58,204 nt of DNA from Pseudomonas sp. GM84 (GCF_000282535.1 NZ_AKJC01000104.1:1-58204), one strand, 5' to 3'; positions 9,237 to 19,289 are shown, numbered from the stretch's first letter. Notes: generated by a model from the sequence alone, not told the origin. A program made the numbers and translations.

Positions 9237-10568
9237 TTGCCGGACACCCCTTTGAAGCAGGCCCATGCCCCCACCGTTTCGCCCCGTCCCTCGGCCTGTC
9301 CGGGGTTGTGGCGCATCGTCAGTGCCCGTGACGGCGGCATCTGCAGGATCAAGCTGCCCGGTGGCCTGCTGCTGGCCGACCAGGCCGATGCCGTGGCAGA
9401 CGCCGCCGAGCGCTATGCCTCGGGCGTGATCGAAGCGACCAACCGCGCCAACCTGCAGGTACGCGGTATCGGCAATGATCATGCAGGGTTGATAGACACC
9501 TTGCTGGCGGCCGGCCTCGGCCCGCGTGACGCTGCCAGCGACGATGTGCGCAACCTGATGCTCAGCCCCTTGGCTGGGCACGATCCGGCCATGCGGCTGG
9601 ATGTGCGGCCACTGGCCGAGCAGATTCTCGACCTGCTGCAAGGCACGCCACGCTTTCACCAACTGTCGGCCAAGTTCGCCGTGCAAGTGGACGGCGGCGA
9701 AGGGCTGGCAATGCTCGAACACCCCCACGACCTGTGGCTTTGCGCGCTTCACCTGGAGCAGCGCAGCTGGCTGGCGTTCGGCCTGGCCGGTTGCCCGGCC
9801 GACGGCCAGGTGCTGGGCGCGGTGCCGCTGGAGCAGGGGCCGGCGCTGGTGCGTGCGGTGCTCGGGCGCTTCCTCGACCTGGCCAGCCCGGAGCAGTCAC
9901 GCATGCGCCAGCTGCTGGCAAGCTGCGCAGTTGAAACCTTCGTCGCGGGGCTTGAAGTGCCGCTGCGTCGCGATGCGGCCGTGCTGCAGTGGCGCCGCGA
10001 AACAGCCGGCAGCCCGTGGCTCGGCGTCGTGCCTCAGCAGCACGGCACAGCCCTGGGCGTTGCACCGCCGCTCGGCAGGCTTACGCCCGACATGTTGCGC
10101 GGCGCCGCGCACATCACCCGGCAGTGGGGTGACGGTAGCCTGCGCTTGACCCCCTGGCAGAGCCTGATGCTGACCAACATCGACCCCGCCGGCATCGAGC
10201 AGGCCCAGCGAGCGCTGTCGGCCCTGGGGCTGCTCTGCCACAGTCATGAGCCGCTCGCCCGCATTGTCGCCTGCACCGGCGCCAGCGGCTGCGCCAAGGC
10301 GCATGGCGAGACCAAGGCCGATGCGGTAACGCTTTCAGCCCTGTTGCGTACCGGTGCCCCGGCCAGTGTGCACCTGTCCGGCTGCTCCCGATCCTGTGCC
10401 GTGGCCCATGTCGCCCCGGCCACCCTGCTGGCCCGCTCGCCGGGCCGCTACGACCTCTATCTGCGTGACGCGCGCCAACCGGGGTTCGGTGCCCTGCGCG
10501 CCACCGACCTCACCTTGAACGAAGCAGGCGCCATGCTCGCCCTGCCGACGGAGCACCTTGATGATTGA
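9237..10568 (+). CDS. cobG: Precorrin-3B synthase (CobG)
   Basis: 443-aa sirohaem/4Fe-4S protein of the nitrite/sulfite reductase family that uses oxygen to form precorrin-3B, the hallmark of the aerobic pathway. Cluster cysteines are visible near the C-terminus ([14 protein letters not shown], then [11 protein letters not shown]). No ATG fits the N-terminus: the frame opens with TTG at 9237, and a second TTG at 9252 (MKQAHAP...) is equally possible. It is first in the plus-strand operon; its stop overlaps cobH by 8 bp. Confidence 0.92.
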   Translation: MPDTPLKQAHAPTVSPRPSACPGLWRIVSARDGGICRIKLPGGLLLADQADAVADAAERYASGVIEATNRANLQVRGIGNDHAGLIDTLLAAGLGPRDAASDDVRNLMLSPLAGHDPAMRLDVRPLAEQILDLLQGTPRFHQLSAKFAVQVDGGEGLAMLEHPHDLWLCALHLEQRSWLAFGLAGCPADGQVLGAVPLEQGPALVRAVLGRFLDLASPEQSRMRQLLASCAVETFVAGLEVPLRRDAAVLQWRRETAGSPWLGVVPQQHGTALGVAPPLGRLTPDMLRGAAHITRQWGDGSLRLTPWQSLMLTNIDPAGIEQAQRALSALGLLCHSHEPLARIVACTGASGCAKAHGETKADAVTLSALLRTGAPASVHLSGCSRSCAVAHVAPATLLARSPGRYDLYLRDARQPGFGALRATDLTLNEAGAMLALPTEHLDD

Positions 10569-11187
10569 CTACATCCGCGATGGTCAGGAGATCTATCGCA
10601 ATTCCTTCCGGATCATCCGCGAGGAAGCCCGACTCGAGCGGATCCCCGCAGACCTGGAGAAGCTAGCCGTGCGCGTCATCCATGCCTGCGGCATGGTCGA
10701 GGCCATCGACGGCCTGCAGTTCTCCGAAGGGGCCGGCCGTGCCGGGCGTGAAGCCCTGGCCAACGGTGCGCCGATCCTCTGCGACGCGCACATGGTCGCC
10801 GAAGGCATCACCCGTGCGCGCCTGCCGGCGAACAACAAGGTGATCTGCACCCTGCGCGACCCCAGCGTCCCGGACCTGGCCAAGGACGCCGGCAACACCC
10901 GCTCCGCCGTGGCCCTGGAATTGTGGCGGCCGCACCTGGAAGGCAGCGTGGTGGTGATCGGCAACGCGCCGACCGCCCTGTTCTACCTGCTGGAAATGAT
11001 TGATGCGGGCGCACCGAAACCGGCGCTGATCCTCGGCTTCCCGGTCGGTTTCGTCGGCGCGGCGGAGTCCAAGGCCATGCTCGCCGCCGACAGCCGTGGT
11101 GTGCCGTTCGTGATCATGCAAGGCCGCCTGGGCGGCAGCGCGATGGCCGCAGCGGCGGTCAACGCCCTGGCCACGGAGGTGGAATGA
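10561..11187 (+). CDS. cobH: Precorrin-8X methylmutase
   Basis: 208-aa CobH/CbiC, which moves the C11 methyl to C12 to give hydrogenobyrinate. Conserved features are [20 protein letters not shown] at the start, RVIHACGM (about 38-45, with the catalytic His) and [13 protein letters not shown]. The ATG at 10561 is used rather than the TTG one codon earlier. It overlaps cobG upstream and cobI downstream, so it is translationally coupled. Confidence 0.94.
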   Translation: MIDYIRDGQEIYRNSFRIIREEARLERIPADLEKLAVRVIHACGMVEAIDGLQFSEGAGRAGREALANGAPILCDAHMVAEGITRARLPANNKVICTLRDPSVPDLAKDAGNTRSAVALELWRPHLEGSVVVIGNAPTALFYLLEMIDAGAPKPALILGFPVGFVGAAESKAMLAADSRGVPFVIMQGRLGGSAMAAAAVNALATEVE

Positions 11188-11918
11188 TGGCGCCGCGCGG
11201 ACGTCTGCTGGGCCTGGGCGTGGGCCCCGGCGACCCTGAACTGATCACCGTCAAAGCCTTGCGCTTGCTGCGCGAGGCACCGGTGGTCGCCTATTTCGTG
11301 GCCAAGGGCAAGCGTGGCAATGCCTTCGGCATCATCGAGGCGCATCTGCAGGCCGAGCAAACGCTGCTGCCGCTGGTGTACCCGGTGACCACCGAGGCGT
11401 TGCCGGCACCCTTGTCCTACGAGCAGGTCATCAGCGATTTCTACGATGAAGCCAGCGTTCAAGTGGCCGAACACCTGGATGCCGGCCGCGACGTGGCGGT
11501 GATCTGCGAGGGTGACCCGTTCTTCTACGGCTCCTACATGTACCTGCATGACCGGCTGGCACAGCGCTTTGATGCCGACGTGGTCCCGGGCGTGTGCTCG
11601 ATGCTGGGCGGCGCCTCGGTGCTGGGCGCGCCGCTGGTCTATCGCAACCAGAGCCTGTCGGTGCTGTCAGGCGTATTGCCTGCTGAAGAACTCAAGCGAC
11701 GACTCGCCGACGCCGACGCGGCGGTAATCATGAAGCTGGGTCGCAACTTCCCCAAAGTGCGTCAGGTGCTCGGTGAGCTGGGCCTGGATGGGCGTGCGCT
11801 GTATGTGGAGCGCGCGACCATGGCCAACCAGAAGATCGTCCCGCTGGACCAGGTCGATCCGCAGTCTTCGCCTTACTTCTCGCTGATCATCGTGCCGGGT
11901 GAAAAATGGCAGGGATGA
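11187..11918 (+). CDS. cobI: Precorrin-2 C20-methyltransferase
   Basis: 243-aa tetrapyrrole (SUMT-like) methylase. [20 protein letters not shown] is the SAM-binding start and [18 protein letters not shown] the second family motif. Two ATGs are in tandem (11184 and 11187); the second has better spacing from GGAGG. It methylates C20 of precorrin-2, the first dedicated corrin step. It overlaps both neighbours in the cobGHIJ operon. Confidence 0.93.
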   Translation: MAPRGRLLGLGVGPGDPELITVKALRLLREAPVVAYFVAKGKRGNAFGIIEAHLQAEQTLLPLVYPVTTEALPAPLSYEQVISDFYDEASVQVAEHLDAGRDVAVICEGDPFFYGSYMYLHDRLAQRFDADVVPGVCSMLGGASVLGAPLVYRNQSLSVLSGVLPAEELKRRLADADAAVIMKLGRNFPKVRQVLGELGLDGRALYVERATMANQKIVPLDQVDPQSSPYFSLIIVPGEKWQG

Positions 11919-13612
11919 ACATGCACGAAGCCCCGGCGATCATCATCCTCGGGCCTGGCAGCCTGACCACGGCGCAACGTATCCAGCAGTGCTATCCAGC
12001 GTCCACGATCCATGGCTTGAATGGCCGGGTCGAAGGTGCCGACGCCTATTACCAGGCGTTTGGCGACACCCTGCGCGCCCTGTATCAGCAGGGCAGGCCG
12101 ATCATTGCGTTGTGCGCGGCAGGCATCGTCATCCGCAGCCTGGCCAGCCTGCTTGGCGAAAAGGGCGAGGAGCCGGCGGTGCTGGCGGTTGCCGAGGACG
12201 GCAGCGCCGTGGTGCCTTTGCTCGGCGGCCTCAGTGGCGTCAACGTGATGGCCCGCGAGATCGGCGAGGCACTGGGCGTGGCGGCGGCGATCACCACCAG
12301 TGGTGAGCTGCGCTTCGGCACCTGCCTGCTGAACCCGCCCGAGGGGTACGCGCTGGCGGACCTCGACCAGGGCAAGCGGTTTGTCTCCGACCTGCTGGCG
12401 GGTGAGGCGGTACGGATAGAAGGTGATGCCCCTTGGTTGCAGCAAGCTCAGTTGCCGGCCAGTGACAGTGCGCAGCGCACGATCCATGTCGGCTGTGATG
12501 CACGCCCGAGCCACCGTGACGAGTTGCTGATTCACCGCCGCTCGCTGGTGGTGGCGGTTGCCGATGCAGGGCCCGAACTGCTGGCACAAGTGCGTAGTGC
12601 CTTGCGCGATGCAGGCCTGGCCGAGCAGGCGCTGGCCTGCCTGCTGGCGGATGAAGCCTTGATGGCGGAGCCATCGCTGCATGAGGCAGCCGCGGCACTT
12701 GGCGTCGGTCTGCGCTTTGCGCCAGTGCCTTGCGGCCTGGCCAGCATGCTGGCCGAAAGCCTGCCTGAGGCGACACTGGTCGAGCAGGCGGGGATCGTCA
12801 TTGCCGTGGCACCGTCGCCTGTCGACGTGACGCAGGTCGGTCGCCGCCGCGGTCGCCTGGCGGTGATCGGGCTTGGCCCCGGTGCCGCCGACCTGATGGT
12901 GCCGGCGGTCAAGGCCGAGCTGGCACGCGCTGAGGATGTGCTGGGCTATGAGACGTACGTGCGCATGGCTGGCCCGTTCCGCGATGATCAAGTGCTGCAT
13001 TGCACTGACAACCGTGAAGAAATGCAACGCGCCCGACATGCGTTCGAGTTGGCTGCCCAAGGCCGCTCGGTAGTGGTCGTGTCATCCGGCGACCCAGGCG
13101 TGTTCGCCATGGCCGCCGCGGTGCTCGAAGCGCTGCACGGGTCCGACGACCCTGCCTGGCACCGTGTCGATCTGGAGATCCTGCCCGGGGTTTCGGCTTC
13201 GCTGGCGACCGCTGCCCAGGCGGGTGCACCGCTGGGGCATGATTTCTGCGTGATGTCGCTGTCGGACAACCTGAAGCCCTGGTCGGTCATCGAGCATCGT
13301 CTGGACCTGGCGGCTCAGGCCGATCTTGTCCTGGCGTTCTATAACCCGATTTCCCGCTCTCGACCTTGGCAGCTGGGGCGCGCCATCGAGATTGTGCGAC
13401 AGCATCGCGGTGGCAGCACGCCTGTAGTACTGGGCCGAGATATCGGTAGGCCTGGGCAGACGCTCAAGGTCGTGTCTTTGGCCGAGCTGGTACCGGAAAT
13501 GGTCGACATGCGCACCATGGTCTTGCTGGGGTCTTCCACGACCTGCCAATTCCCTAGAGCCGATGGCACGCAGTGGGTGTACACGCCGCGCTGGTACCCG
13601 ACTGCCGGGTGA
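11906..13612 (+). CDS. cobJ: CbiG-like/CobJ fusion: precorrin-3B C17-methyltransferase
   Basis: 568 aa, about twice a plain CobJ. Residues 1 to about 300 resemble CbiG: an N-domain with [13 protein letters not shown] and [15 protein letters not shown], then a CobE/CbiG_C-like part with [14 protein letters not shown]. Residues about 310-568 are the CobJ methylase ([44 protein letters not shown]), which performs C17 methylation and ring contraction. Such fusions are known in pseudomonads. The N-domain's lactone-opening role is uncertain in an aerobic pathway. It overlaps cobI by 13 bp and ends the operon. Confidence 0.9.
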   Translation: MAGMNMHEAPAIIILGPGSLTTAQRIQQCYPASTIHGLNGRVEGADAYYQAFGDTLRALYQQGRPIIALCAAGIVIRSLASLLGEKGEEPAVLAVAEDGSAVVPLLGGLSGVNVMAREIGEALGVAAAITTSGELRFGTCLLNPPEGYALADLDQGKRFVSDLLAGEAVRIEGDAPWLQQAQLPASDSAQRTIHVGCDARPSHRDELLIHRRSLVVAVADAGPELLAQVRSALRDAGLAEQALACLLADEALMAEPSLHEAAAALGVGLRFAPVPCGLASMLAESLPEATLVEQAGIVIAVAPSPVDVTQVGRRRGRLAVIGLGPGAADLMVPAVKAELARAEDVLGYETYVRMAGPFRDDQVLHCTDNREEMQRARHAFELAAQGRSVVVVSSGDPGVFAMAAAVLEALHGSDDPAWHRVDLEILPGVSASLATAAQAGAPLGHDFCVMSLSDNLKPWSVIEHRLDLAAQADLVLAFYNPISRSRPWQLGRAIEIVRQHRGGSTPVVLGRDIGRPGQTLKVVSLAELVPEMVDMRTMVLLGSSTTCQFPRADGTQWVYTPRWYPTAG

Positions 13613-13668
13613 GGCGCTGAGGGAAACGGCTCATGCCTGCTCCTCGGTCGTTTGCAGCATAGGGTGAG

Positions 13669-13695
13669 GGCCCCTCGACGATACCCGTCGGGGCC
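13669..13695 (+). other. GC-rich hairpin between cobJ and cassette gene A
   Basis: GGCCC-CT-CGACG / CGTCG-GGGCC folds into a 10-bp stem with a 2-nt bulge and ATACC loop. There is no T tract, so it may be a weak terminator or RNA-stabilising element for cobJ, or part of the leader of the next gene, whose ATG is 17 nt downstream. The 100-bp gap 13613-13712 holds nothing else that is clear. Confidence 0.5.
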
Positions 13696-13712
13696 TTCAA
13701 GGTACTCTGCAA

Positions 13713-14402
13713 ATGACCGATGAAAACACTGTCAGTGGCGATAGCATCGCCGTCGTCGAACAATCCCTCCTGGCGCTCAGCGCAGGTATCTCCGCGCAAA
13801 ACCGCCGCGATGCCAAGACGACTTTCCAGTTCGCTTCTCGGGTGGCGTCCAAGCTGCACGACCGTGATGGCGAGTCCGAGGCCTGGTTCAACAAGTTCCT
13901 GGAAGTGATGCGCACCTGCGGCTGGGTGGTGGGCAAGCGCTCCTACGAGCGTGACTATGACCAAAGCCGATCGCTGACCCTCGGACCTATTGCCTTCAAG
14001 GTCGCCAGCGCCGCGGGCCAGGCATTGCTCGGTGGCCCGGTTGGCCAGGCCATAACCAAGCTGATCGGCGATGGCCTGGAAGCGCTGGGCGGTATCACCG
14101 AAGCTCAGGAGATCTACAAGCAGAACGTCAAAGGGCATCCTGTGTCGACCACGGGCCTGGCGGCCTGCATCGAAACCCCCGAGGGTGAGATGTTCATGCT
14201 GGTGAACGCGTTCAGTGCTTCACCGAGCGAAAACGACTTGAACACCGTGGTGTTCGAGTGGAAGAGCGCGAGCAAGGACCGTTATTGCGGTTCGGTCGTG
14301 CTCAGCTTCAACGAAGCGGTGTACACCGACGCGGTGCGTGCCTCGATCGAGCAGAAGCTTGTCGACAAGGCTGTCCAGGCAGCCACCGAATTCGAGATCT
14401 GA
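13713..14402 (+). CDS. Unknown protein A of a three-paralogue cassette
   Basis: 229 aa, not recognised. No signal peptide is evident. The N-terminal half (1-90) looks helical and has a motif shared with the next two proteins: a hydrophobic start (AVVEQSLLAL), polar Q/R/K residues, a helix with FASRVASKL, then WFNKFLEVMRTCGW at about 58-71. The centre has a Gly/Ala-rich hydrophobic run (VASAAGQALLGGPVGQAI, about 95-112) that could insert in or line a membrane. The C-terminal third (about 145-229) reads as beta-strands ending in a helix (RASIEQKLVDKAVQAA). It is first of three plus-strand genes inserted between cobJ and marC. Confidence 0.7.
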   Translation: MTDENTVSGDSIAVVEQSLLALSAGISAQNRRDAKTTFQFASRVASKLHDRDGESEAWFNKFLEVMRTCGWVVGKRSYERDYDQSRSLTLGPIAFKVASAAGQALLGGPVGQAITKLIGDGLEALGGITEAQEIYKQNVKGHPVSTTGLAACIETPEGEMFMLVNAFSASPSENDLNTVVFEWKSASKDRYCGSVVLSFNEAVYTDAVRASIEQKLVDKAVQAATEFEI

Positions 14403-14407
14403 CATGG

Positions 14408-14440
14408 AACGGGGCTTCAGGGCCCTGTTCTTCCTTTTCT
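14408..14440 (+). terminator. Intrinsic-terminator-like hairpin between cassette genes A and B
   Basis: AACGGGGC / GCCCTGTT forms an 8-bp stem (one G-T pair) with a 6-nt loop, followed by CTTCCTTTTCT. It would lower expression of genes B and C relative to A, or imply a separate promoter before B. The tract is interrupted, so efficiency is uncertain. Confidence 0.55.
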
Positions 14441-14464
14441 GTACTTGAAATTCGAGGTACTCCG

Positions 14465-15106
14465 ATGAGTGAGGAAACCTATTCCTTGTGGCTCGTTGGC
14501 GGCACGGGCTTGTTGGTCGCGGATACGGCACTGCAAGACCAGCAGTATGCGCTGGACTCGGTGCTGTTCGCCCAGTTGCATTCAGACAAACTCAATGGTT
14601 CACGTTTTGCCAACTACGCTCGCTGGTACAGCGGTTACCGCACGGCCCTGGAACAGCGGGGTTGGATATTCACCCGTAGTCGAAGTGATCACCAGCGCTT
14701 GCAGGAAGGCGCTCCCCCAACACTGGCCCACATTCTCAAGAGCCATTTGCAGGCTCGTCATCCCAGCCTCTCAGGTTACCTGCAGGCGGCTATTACCAGG
14801 CTTTCGCAGGAGGAGGTTCAGCAACAGCTGAGGGCCTTCACCATGGCCCAACCCGAAAAAGCCAACGGCGTTGTCTGTGAACTGGGCGTTCTGCTTCCCG
14901 GCCCTTCGATGGACCTGTGCGGGCTGGCTTTGGGCAGTGAACTGTCCGACGGCATAGACCTGCGCGAGAGCGGCGCGACATTGGGCGAATACGTGGCCCA
15001 ATCCATCCGCGAGCATTTGCACGAGATGCTCGAGCGCAAGCAGCAGGCAGGGAATATCAGGAACCTGGGCACGCTGAAGTGGGAGGATGGCAATGGAGCA
15101 ACATGA
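14465..15106 (+). CDS. Unknown protein B of a three-paralogue cassette
   Basis: 213 aa, not recognised. ATG 14465 is preceded by GAGG at 7-nt spacing. It shares the cassette layout: LLVADTALQDQQYALDSV, then FANYARWYSGYRTALEQRGW at about 48-67 (aligning with WFNKFLEVMRTCGW in A and YYLRKLMYLGW in C), a helical middle, a short beta-like segment (GVVCELGVLL, DLCGLALGSEL) and a C-terminal helix (EYVAQSIREHLHEMLERK). No signal peptide or TM is clear, so it is probably cytoplasmic. Its last 14 bp overlap gene C. Confidence 0.7.
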   Translation: MSEETYSLWLVGGTGLLVADTALQDQQYALDSVLFAQLHSDKLNGSRFANYARWYSGYRTALEQRGWIFTRSRSDHQRLQEGAPPTLAHILKSHLQARHPSLSGYLQAAITRLSQEEVQQQLRAFTMAQPEKANGVVCELGVLLPGPSMDLCGLALGSELSDGIDLRESGATLGEYVAQSIREHLHEMLERKQQAGNIRNLGTLKWEDGNGAT

Positions 15107-15716
15107 AGCCGCAGTCGTGGGTGCCAGCCTTGTTTCCTTCATCCCCGGAACCAGTCAGAAGCAGCGTGAGGCGGTCAAGCTTGCCTCCTTGTGGGCTGAG
15201 ACCGTGACCCTGAAAGACGTGGCGCAGGCAACTGCCGAAGAACAGTATCGCTACTACCTGAGGAAGCTGATGTATCTGGGGTGGGACGCGAAGACGGCGG
15301 AACAGGTTCACTGGCCCGATCCACAGCGCGTGGTGCTTGTCGACCAGGTGCTGAGCAAGATCGATGCTGTCGCTGGAAGCGTCCACGCCCGCCACATGTC
15401 ACTGACGTTCGAGGCACTGAAAAAGAACGGCAAGCCATTGCTGCATTTTGAATCGCGGAGCAAGGAGCGGGCGCAGTTCCAGCTCTTGTCCTGTGCTGCC
15501 GTGAGCAGCAACTACGTTGACATCGTCCTGTATCACGAAGCTGGCGACAGCTCTGCCTTCACGGCGGGCTTTCTGTTTCGCGAGCGCCAGGACATGCGCG
15601 TTACCGCCGAGCTTGTTCGTTTCAATACACGGTTGTTCGACCAGGAGCGCCGCAGCGGGGTCGAGCGTGCGCTGGTAAACATCGCGCTCAAGGAAATCCA
15701 TGCAATGGAGGTCTAG
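15093..15716 (+). CDS. Unknown protein C of a three-paralogue cassette
   Basis: 207 aa, not recognised. ATG 15093 is chosen because GGAGG lies 6 nt upstream; ATG 15087 abuts that GGAGG directly. Its plan resembles proteins A and B: AAVVGASLVSFIPGTSQKQ, then an ASLWAETVTL helix, EEQYRYYLRKLMYLGWD at about 49-65, then beta-like strands (FQLLSCAAVSSNYVDIVLY, FTAGFLFRER) and a final helix (SGVERALVNIALKEI). It overlaps gene B, so translation is coupled. Its stop overlaps the convergent marC stop by 3 bp. Confidence 0.7.
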   Translation: MEQHEAAVVGASLVSFIPGTSQKQREAVKLASLWAETVTLKDVAQATAEEQYRYYLRKLMYLGWDAKTAEQVHWPDPQRVVLVDQVLSKIDAVAGSVHARHMSLTFEALKKNGKPLLHFESRSKERAQFQLLSCAAVSSNYVDIVLYHEAGDSSAFTAGFLFRERQDMRVTAELVRFNTRLFDQERRSGVERALVNIALKEIHAMEV

Positions 15717-16309
15717 GACACGAGGTAGCCCTTGATCCCGGTAAAGATGATCTGCGCCGCCAAGGCGCAGACGAACAGCCCCATCAGGCGGCTGACGATC
15801 TGCAGGCCCTGATCGCCAAGAATCCGCTCTATGCCATGCGAGAGGTACAGGACCAGGCCTACGGTGAAACTGGCCAGGGCGATACTGACGATGGCCAGCA
15901 GCTTGTCGTCCCAATGCGGTTGCCCAACCCCCATCACCAGCAGTGCACCGATGGTGCCGGGGCCGACCGTCAGCGGGATGGTCAGCGGCACGATGGTCAC
16001 ATCCTGCTGCACGTTGTCGGCCTGCACGGCCGGCTTGCCCTGGGCCATGCCCAGGGCCGAAATGAACAGCACGCTGCCGGCGCCGATGCGAAAGGCGTCG
16101 GCGGTGATGCCGAAGATGCCGAAGATCGCTCGCCCGAACAGATACAGCAGGACACTGGCGACCAGCGCCGCGAAGGCCACCTTCCAGGCCAGTTGCTTGC
16201 GCTCCTTGCTGGAGTGGCCACGGGTCAGGCTGATGAAGCACGACAGCACGAAGAACGGGCTGTAGAGCACGAGCATCTTGAGGTAGACACTGAACAACTC
16301 ATGGAGCAT
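15713..16309 (-). CDS. MarC/YchE-family integral membrane protein
   Basis: 198-aa MarC-family protein with six hydrophobic segments (for example VLYSPFFVLSCFISL, FAALVASVLLYLFG, LLVMGVGQ and the terminal LFVCALAAQIIFTGI). The motif TIPLTVGPGTIGALL is typical. The transport role of the family is unproven; its old link to multiple antibiotic resistance is not supported for E. coli MarC. It is convergent with the cassette and lies downstream of retS on the same strand. Confidence 0.9.
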   Translation of the reverse strand: MLHELFSVYLKMLVLYSPFFVLSCFISLTRGHSSKERKQLAWKVAFAALVASVLLYLFGRAIFGIFGITADAFRIGAGSVLFISALGMAQGKPAVQADNVQQDVTIVPLTIPLTVGPGTIGALLVMGVGQPHWDDKLLAIVSIALASFTVGLVLYLSHGIERILGDQGLQIVSRLMGLFVCALAAQIIFTGIKGYLVS

Positions 16310-16379
16310 GAGCGAGATTCCTGGCTGGGCCGTCGGGGAGGGGACTTACCCGTGAACCGGTGGATCCAGCCACTATAGT

Positions 16380-19154
16380 TCAGGAGGTGTGCAGCGGATC
16401 GTCAGCCTTTGCTTCGCGCTGTTTTGCCCAGTACTGAATCAGCTCGCGCAGCTGCGACAGCTCCACTGGTTTGGCCATGTGCCCGTCCATGCCGGCCAGC
16501 CGTGCGCGTTCCTTGTGTTCGGCCAGGATATGCGCAGTCAGCGCCACCACCGGGGTGCGCTGGCGCTGGTTGGCGGCTTCCCAGTCGCGCAACTGCTGGG
16601 TGGCCGAGAACCCGTCGAGTATCGGCATTTCGCAGTCCATCAGCACCAGGTCGTAGCGCCGCGCCTTCATGGCCTGCAAGGCCTCTTCACCATTGCTGGC
16701 GGTGTCCGGTTCGAGGTTCAGCTTGCCCAGCATGCCCCGGATCACCTTGGTCGAGATGCTGTTGTCTTCGGCGACCAGAACGCGGAAATCACCTGGCAGC
16801 TCCGTTGCGCATGGCGTGTTGGGCAGGCTTGCCGGCACGGCCTGCTCGCGACCGCGCTGGGCCAGTTCTTCGGCCAGGGTGGTTTTCAGGGTGTAGCCGG
16901 CTACCGGCTTGGCGAGGATGCGTTTGACCCCGGCGTTACGGGCGATGACCTTGCTCGGGGCATTGCTGATGCCGGTGAGCATCACCACCAGGATGTCGTG
17001 GTTGAGGCTCGGGTCTTCCTTGATCTTGGCGGCCAGTTGCATACCGGTCATGCCTGGCATGTTCTGGTCGAGCAATACGGCATCGAAGTAGTCGCGCAGG
17101 TGCGCCTTGGTCCGCAACAGCGCGAGGGCTTCCTTGCCAGAAGGTACTGCGCTGACATTCATGCCCCAGGCGCTGCACTGTTGCACCAGCACCTTGCGGC
17201 AGGTGTCGTTGTCATCGACCACCAGCACCCGCGCATCGCGCAACGGGCCGTCGAGGTCGGCCGGGGGTTGCTCCAGGCGCGAAGGGTCCAGCGGCAGGGT
17301 CAGCCACAGGGTGTTGCCCATGCTGGTGCTGCTCTTGATGCCGAACTCGCCCTGCATCAGGCCGATCAGCTGTTTGGCGATCACCAGGCCGAGGTGGCCG
17401 CCGAGTTTGTTGCTGGAGAGGAAGTGGTGGCTGTGCAGCTCGGCCTGCAGCAGTGCTTCGCGCTCGGCGGCAGGCAGCGGTTCGCCACTGTCCTGCACGG
17501 CGATCCGCAGGCGCGGCACCTCGCCGCGTTGATCCAGCGCAACCACCAGCAGGATCTCGCCGTGGTCGGTGTTCTTCAGCGCATTTTCCAGCAAGCTCGA
17601 CAAGGCCTGGCGCAGGCGCGTCGGGTCGCCGCTGATGACGCGCGGCACCTGTGGCTGGGTGAAGCTGATCAGCTCGATGTTCTGCTGCTCGGCCTTGGCC
17701 CGGAAGATGTTCAGGCAGTCTTCGATCAGGGCGTTGAGGTCGAACTGCACGTCGTCCAGCTCGATCTGGCGCGACTCGAGCTTGGAGATGTCGAGAATCT
17801 CGTTGATCAACGTCAGCAGTTCGTTGCCGGCGCTGTGGATGGTTTGCACATAGTCGCGCTGCTTGACCGACAGCGGCGTGCCAAGCAGCAGCTCGGTCAT
17901 GCCCAGCACCCCGTTCATGGGGGTGCGGATCTCGTGGCTGATCTTGGCCAGGAACTCGGCCTTGGCGTTGATTTCGGCATCGCTGGCGGCCAGCGCGCGG
18001 CTGGCGCTGAAACGTTCTTCGCTCATGCGCCGCAGGCGCTCGCTGACGGCCAGGTTGAGCAGCAGACCGCACGTCACGGTCAGCCCCATGAGGATGCACA
18101 GCAGCCATGGCGTCGAGGTACGAGTCAGGCCGAGCAGGGCCGGTAGCAGCACCAGGCCGCCCAGGTTGAACACCAGCATGGCGATGGAGAACAGCCGTGC
18201 CGGGGCATAGCCTTTGTACCAGTGATAGCTGCTGACCAGCAGCATGGTCATGCTGCCCAAGGCCAGCAGGGCGTAGGTCATCAGGTTGAGCGGCAGGGTG
18301 TCGACGAACAGCAGGATCAGCCCGCTGACCGCAGTGATCAGCATCTCGCCATGCAGCAGGCGGTTGAGCCGGGGCGAGTTGCAGGGCGAGAAGAAGTGCT
18401 GGGTGAAATACAGGCCCGACAGGCCAGCCAGGACCAGGGTCAGGTAGGCGGCCGGGGTTTGCGCGCTGTGCCACAGGTGCCACCAGGGGCCGCTGAGGTT
18501 GAGCAGGATCAGGCCGCTGAGCAGCATCAGGCCGTGGTACAGGGCGAGAATCAGGGTGGTGCTGGATCGGCTGTAGAGGAAGCGGATCAGGTTGTGCAGG
18601 ATCAGCATCAGCAAGCCGCCGAAGAGCATACCGAACAGCAGCGCCTCGCTGTGGTCGGAAGCGGCTACGGCCGCGGGCTCCAGGGTGATGGCCGGGCGCA
18701 ACTGGTGCTCGGAGACCAGGCGCAGGTAGATATCCAGGGTGTGCGTGCTGTTGGGCAGGGGCAGTATGTGGTCGCTGCCGCGCAGGGTCGGGCTGGCGTT
18801 GCCGGCCTGGCGGCCATGGCGCAGCTGGCGTAGCAGCTTGTCACCGTCGAGGGCGTACAGGTCCAGGTGGGAAAGGTCGGGGGCGAAAATCCGCAGCAGT
18901 TGCTCTTGATCGCCCGGCTCCAGGCGGTAATGCAGCCACAGGGCCTGTTCCGCAGGGGCGGCATCGAGCTCGCCGAGGGTGATCGGGCTGAACTGGCTGC
19001 GATAGCGATCGGAGCGAACGTCGCTCAATTGCAGACTGGCCTGTTCGTCGAGCAAAACGGACCAGCCTCCGCCTTGCTCGGCAGAAGCCGGGAGTAGGCA
19101 GAGCAGGGTCAGCAAGCTGACGATCAGGGCTGTGGCAATCCGAAGCCGACGCAC
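16380..19154 (-). CDS. retS: RetS-like hybrid sensor kinase (7TMR-DISM, HK, two receivers)
   Basis: 924 aa: signal peptide (1-25), periplasmic 7TMR-DISM2 domain (about 30-160), seven TM helices (about 170-370), HisKA with H407 ([12 protein letters not shown]), HATPase (about 505-625), receiver 1 with D696 (LLDQNMPG) and receiver 2 with D840 (LMDCEMP). There is no Hpt domain. This architecture and the position beside purD match P. aeruginosa RetS, which inhibits GacS and controls the switch between biofilm and acute lifestyle. The N-box is atypical: [12 protein letters not shown] has S where the first Asn is expected. Confidence 0.88.
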   Translation of the reverse strand: MRRLRIATALIVSLLTLLCLLPASAEQGGGWSVLLDEQASLQLSDVRSDRYRSQFSPITLGELDAAPAEQALWLHYRLEPGDQEQLLRIFAPDLSHLDLYALDGDKLLRQLRHGRQAGNASPTLRGSDHILPLPNSTHTLDIYLRLVSEHQLRPAITLEPAAVAASDHSEALLFGMLFGGLLMLILHNLIRFLYSRSSTTLILALYHGLMLLSGLILLNLSGPWWHLWHSAQTPAAYLTLVLAGLSGLYFTQHFFSPCNSPRLNRLLHGEMLITAVSGLILLFVDTLPLNLMTYALLALGSMTMLLVSSYHWYKGYAPARLFSIAMLVFNLGGLVLLPALLGLTRTSTPWLLCILMGLTVTCGLLLNLAVSERLRRMSEERFSASRALAASDAEINAKAEFLAKISHEIRTPMNGVLGMTELLLGTPLSVKQRDYVQTIHSAGNELLTLINEILDISKLESRQIELDDVQFDLNALIEDCLNIFRAKAEQQNIELISFTQPQVPRVISGDPTRLRQALSSLLENALKNTDHGEILLVVALDQRGEVPRLRIAVQDSGEPLPAAEREALLQAELHSHHFLSSNKLGGHLGLVIAKQLIGLMQGEFGIKSSTSMGNTLWLTLPLDPSRLEQPPADLDGPLRDARVLVVDDNDTCRKVLVQQCSAWGMNVSAVPSGKEALALLRTKAHLRDYFDAVLLDQNMPGMTGMQLAAKIKEDPSLNHDILVVMLTGISNAPSKVIARNAGVKRILAKPVAGYTLKTTLAEELAQRGREQAVPASLPNTPCATELPGDFRVLVAEDNSISTKVIRGMLGKLNLEPDTASNGEEALQAMKARRYDLVLMDCEMPILDGFSATQQLRDWEAANQRQRTPVVALTAHILAEHKERARLAGMDGHMAKPVELSQLRELIQYWAKQREAKADDPLHTS

Positions 19155-19217
19155 TACGAGATCCCTTCCTAGCTGATGTGCCGGGTACTAACTATGCGCG
19201 GCGCGCCAAGTCGAAGG

Positions 19218-19276
19218 CAAGGCCCACAGGGGGCCTTGTCGACGAGCCGAACGCCGCACGCACAGGGCGTTGCGGC
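19218..19276 (-). terminator. Two hairpins after purD
   Basis: CAAGGCCC-ACAGG-GGGCCTTG (19218-19238) is a perfect 8-bp stem. A second imperfect stem, CGCCGCACGC / GCGTTGCGGCG, follows at about 19250-19276. Both loops contain ACAGG. No U tract follows, so these may protect the purD 3' end or act as a factor-dependent terminator before retS. Confidence 0.45.
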
Positions 19277-19289
19277 GATCCGGCAACGC

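Noticed and set aside
13713..15716. Prophage or type VI effector origin for the three unknown genes
   Set aside because: No integrase, structural, PAAR, VgrG or Hcp-like gene is adjacent, and no attachment-site repeat was found at the borders.
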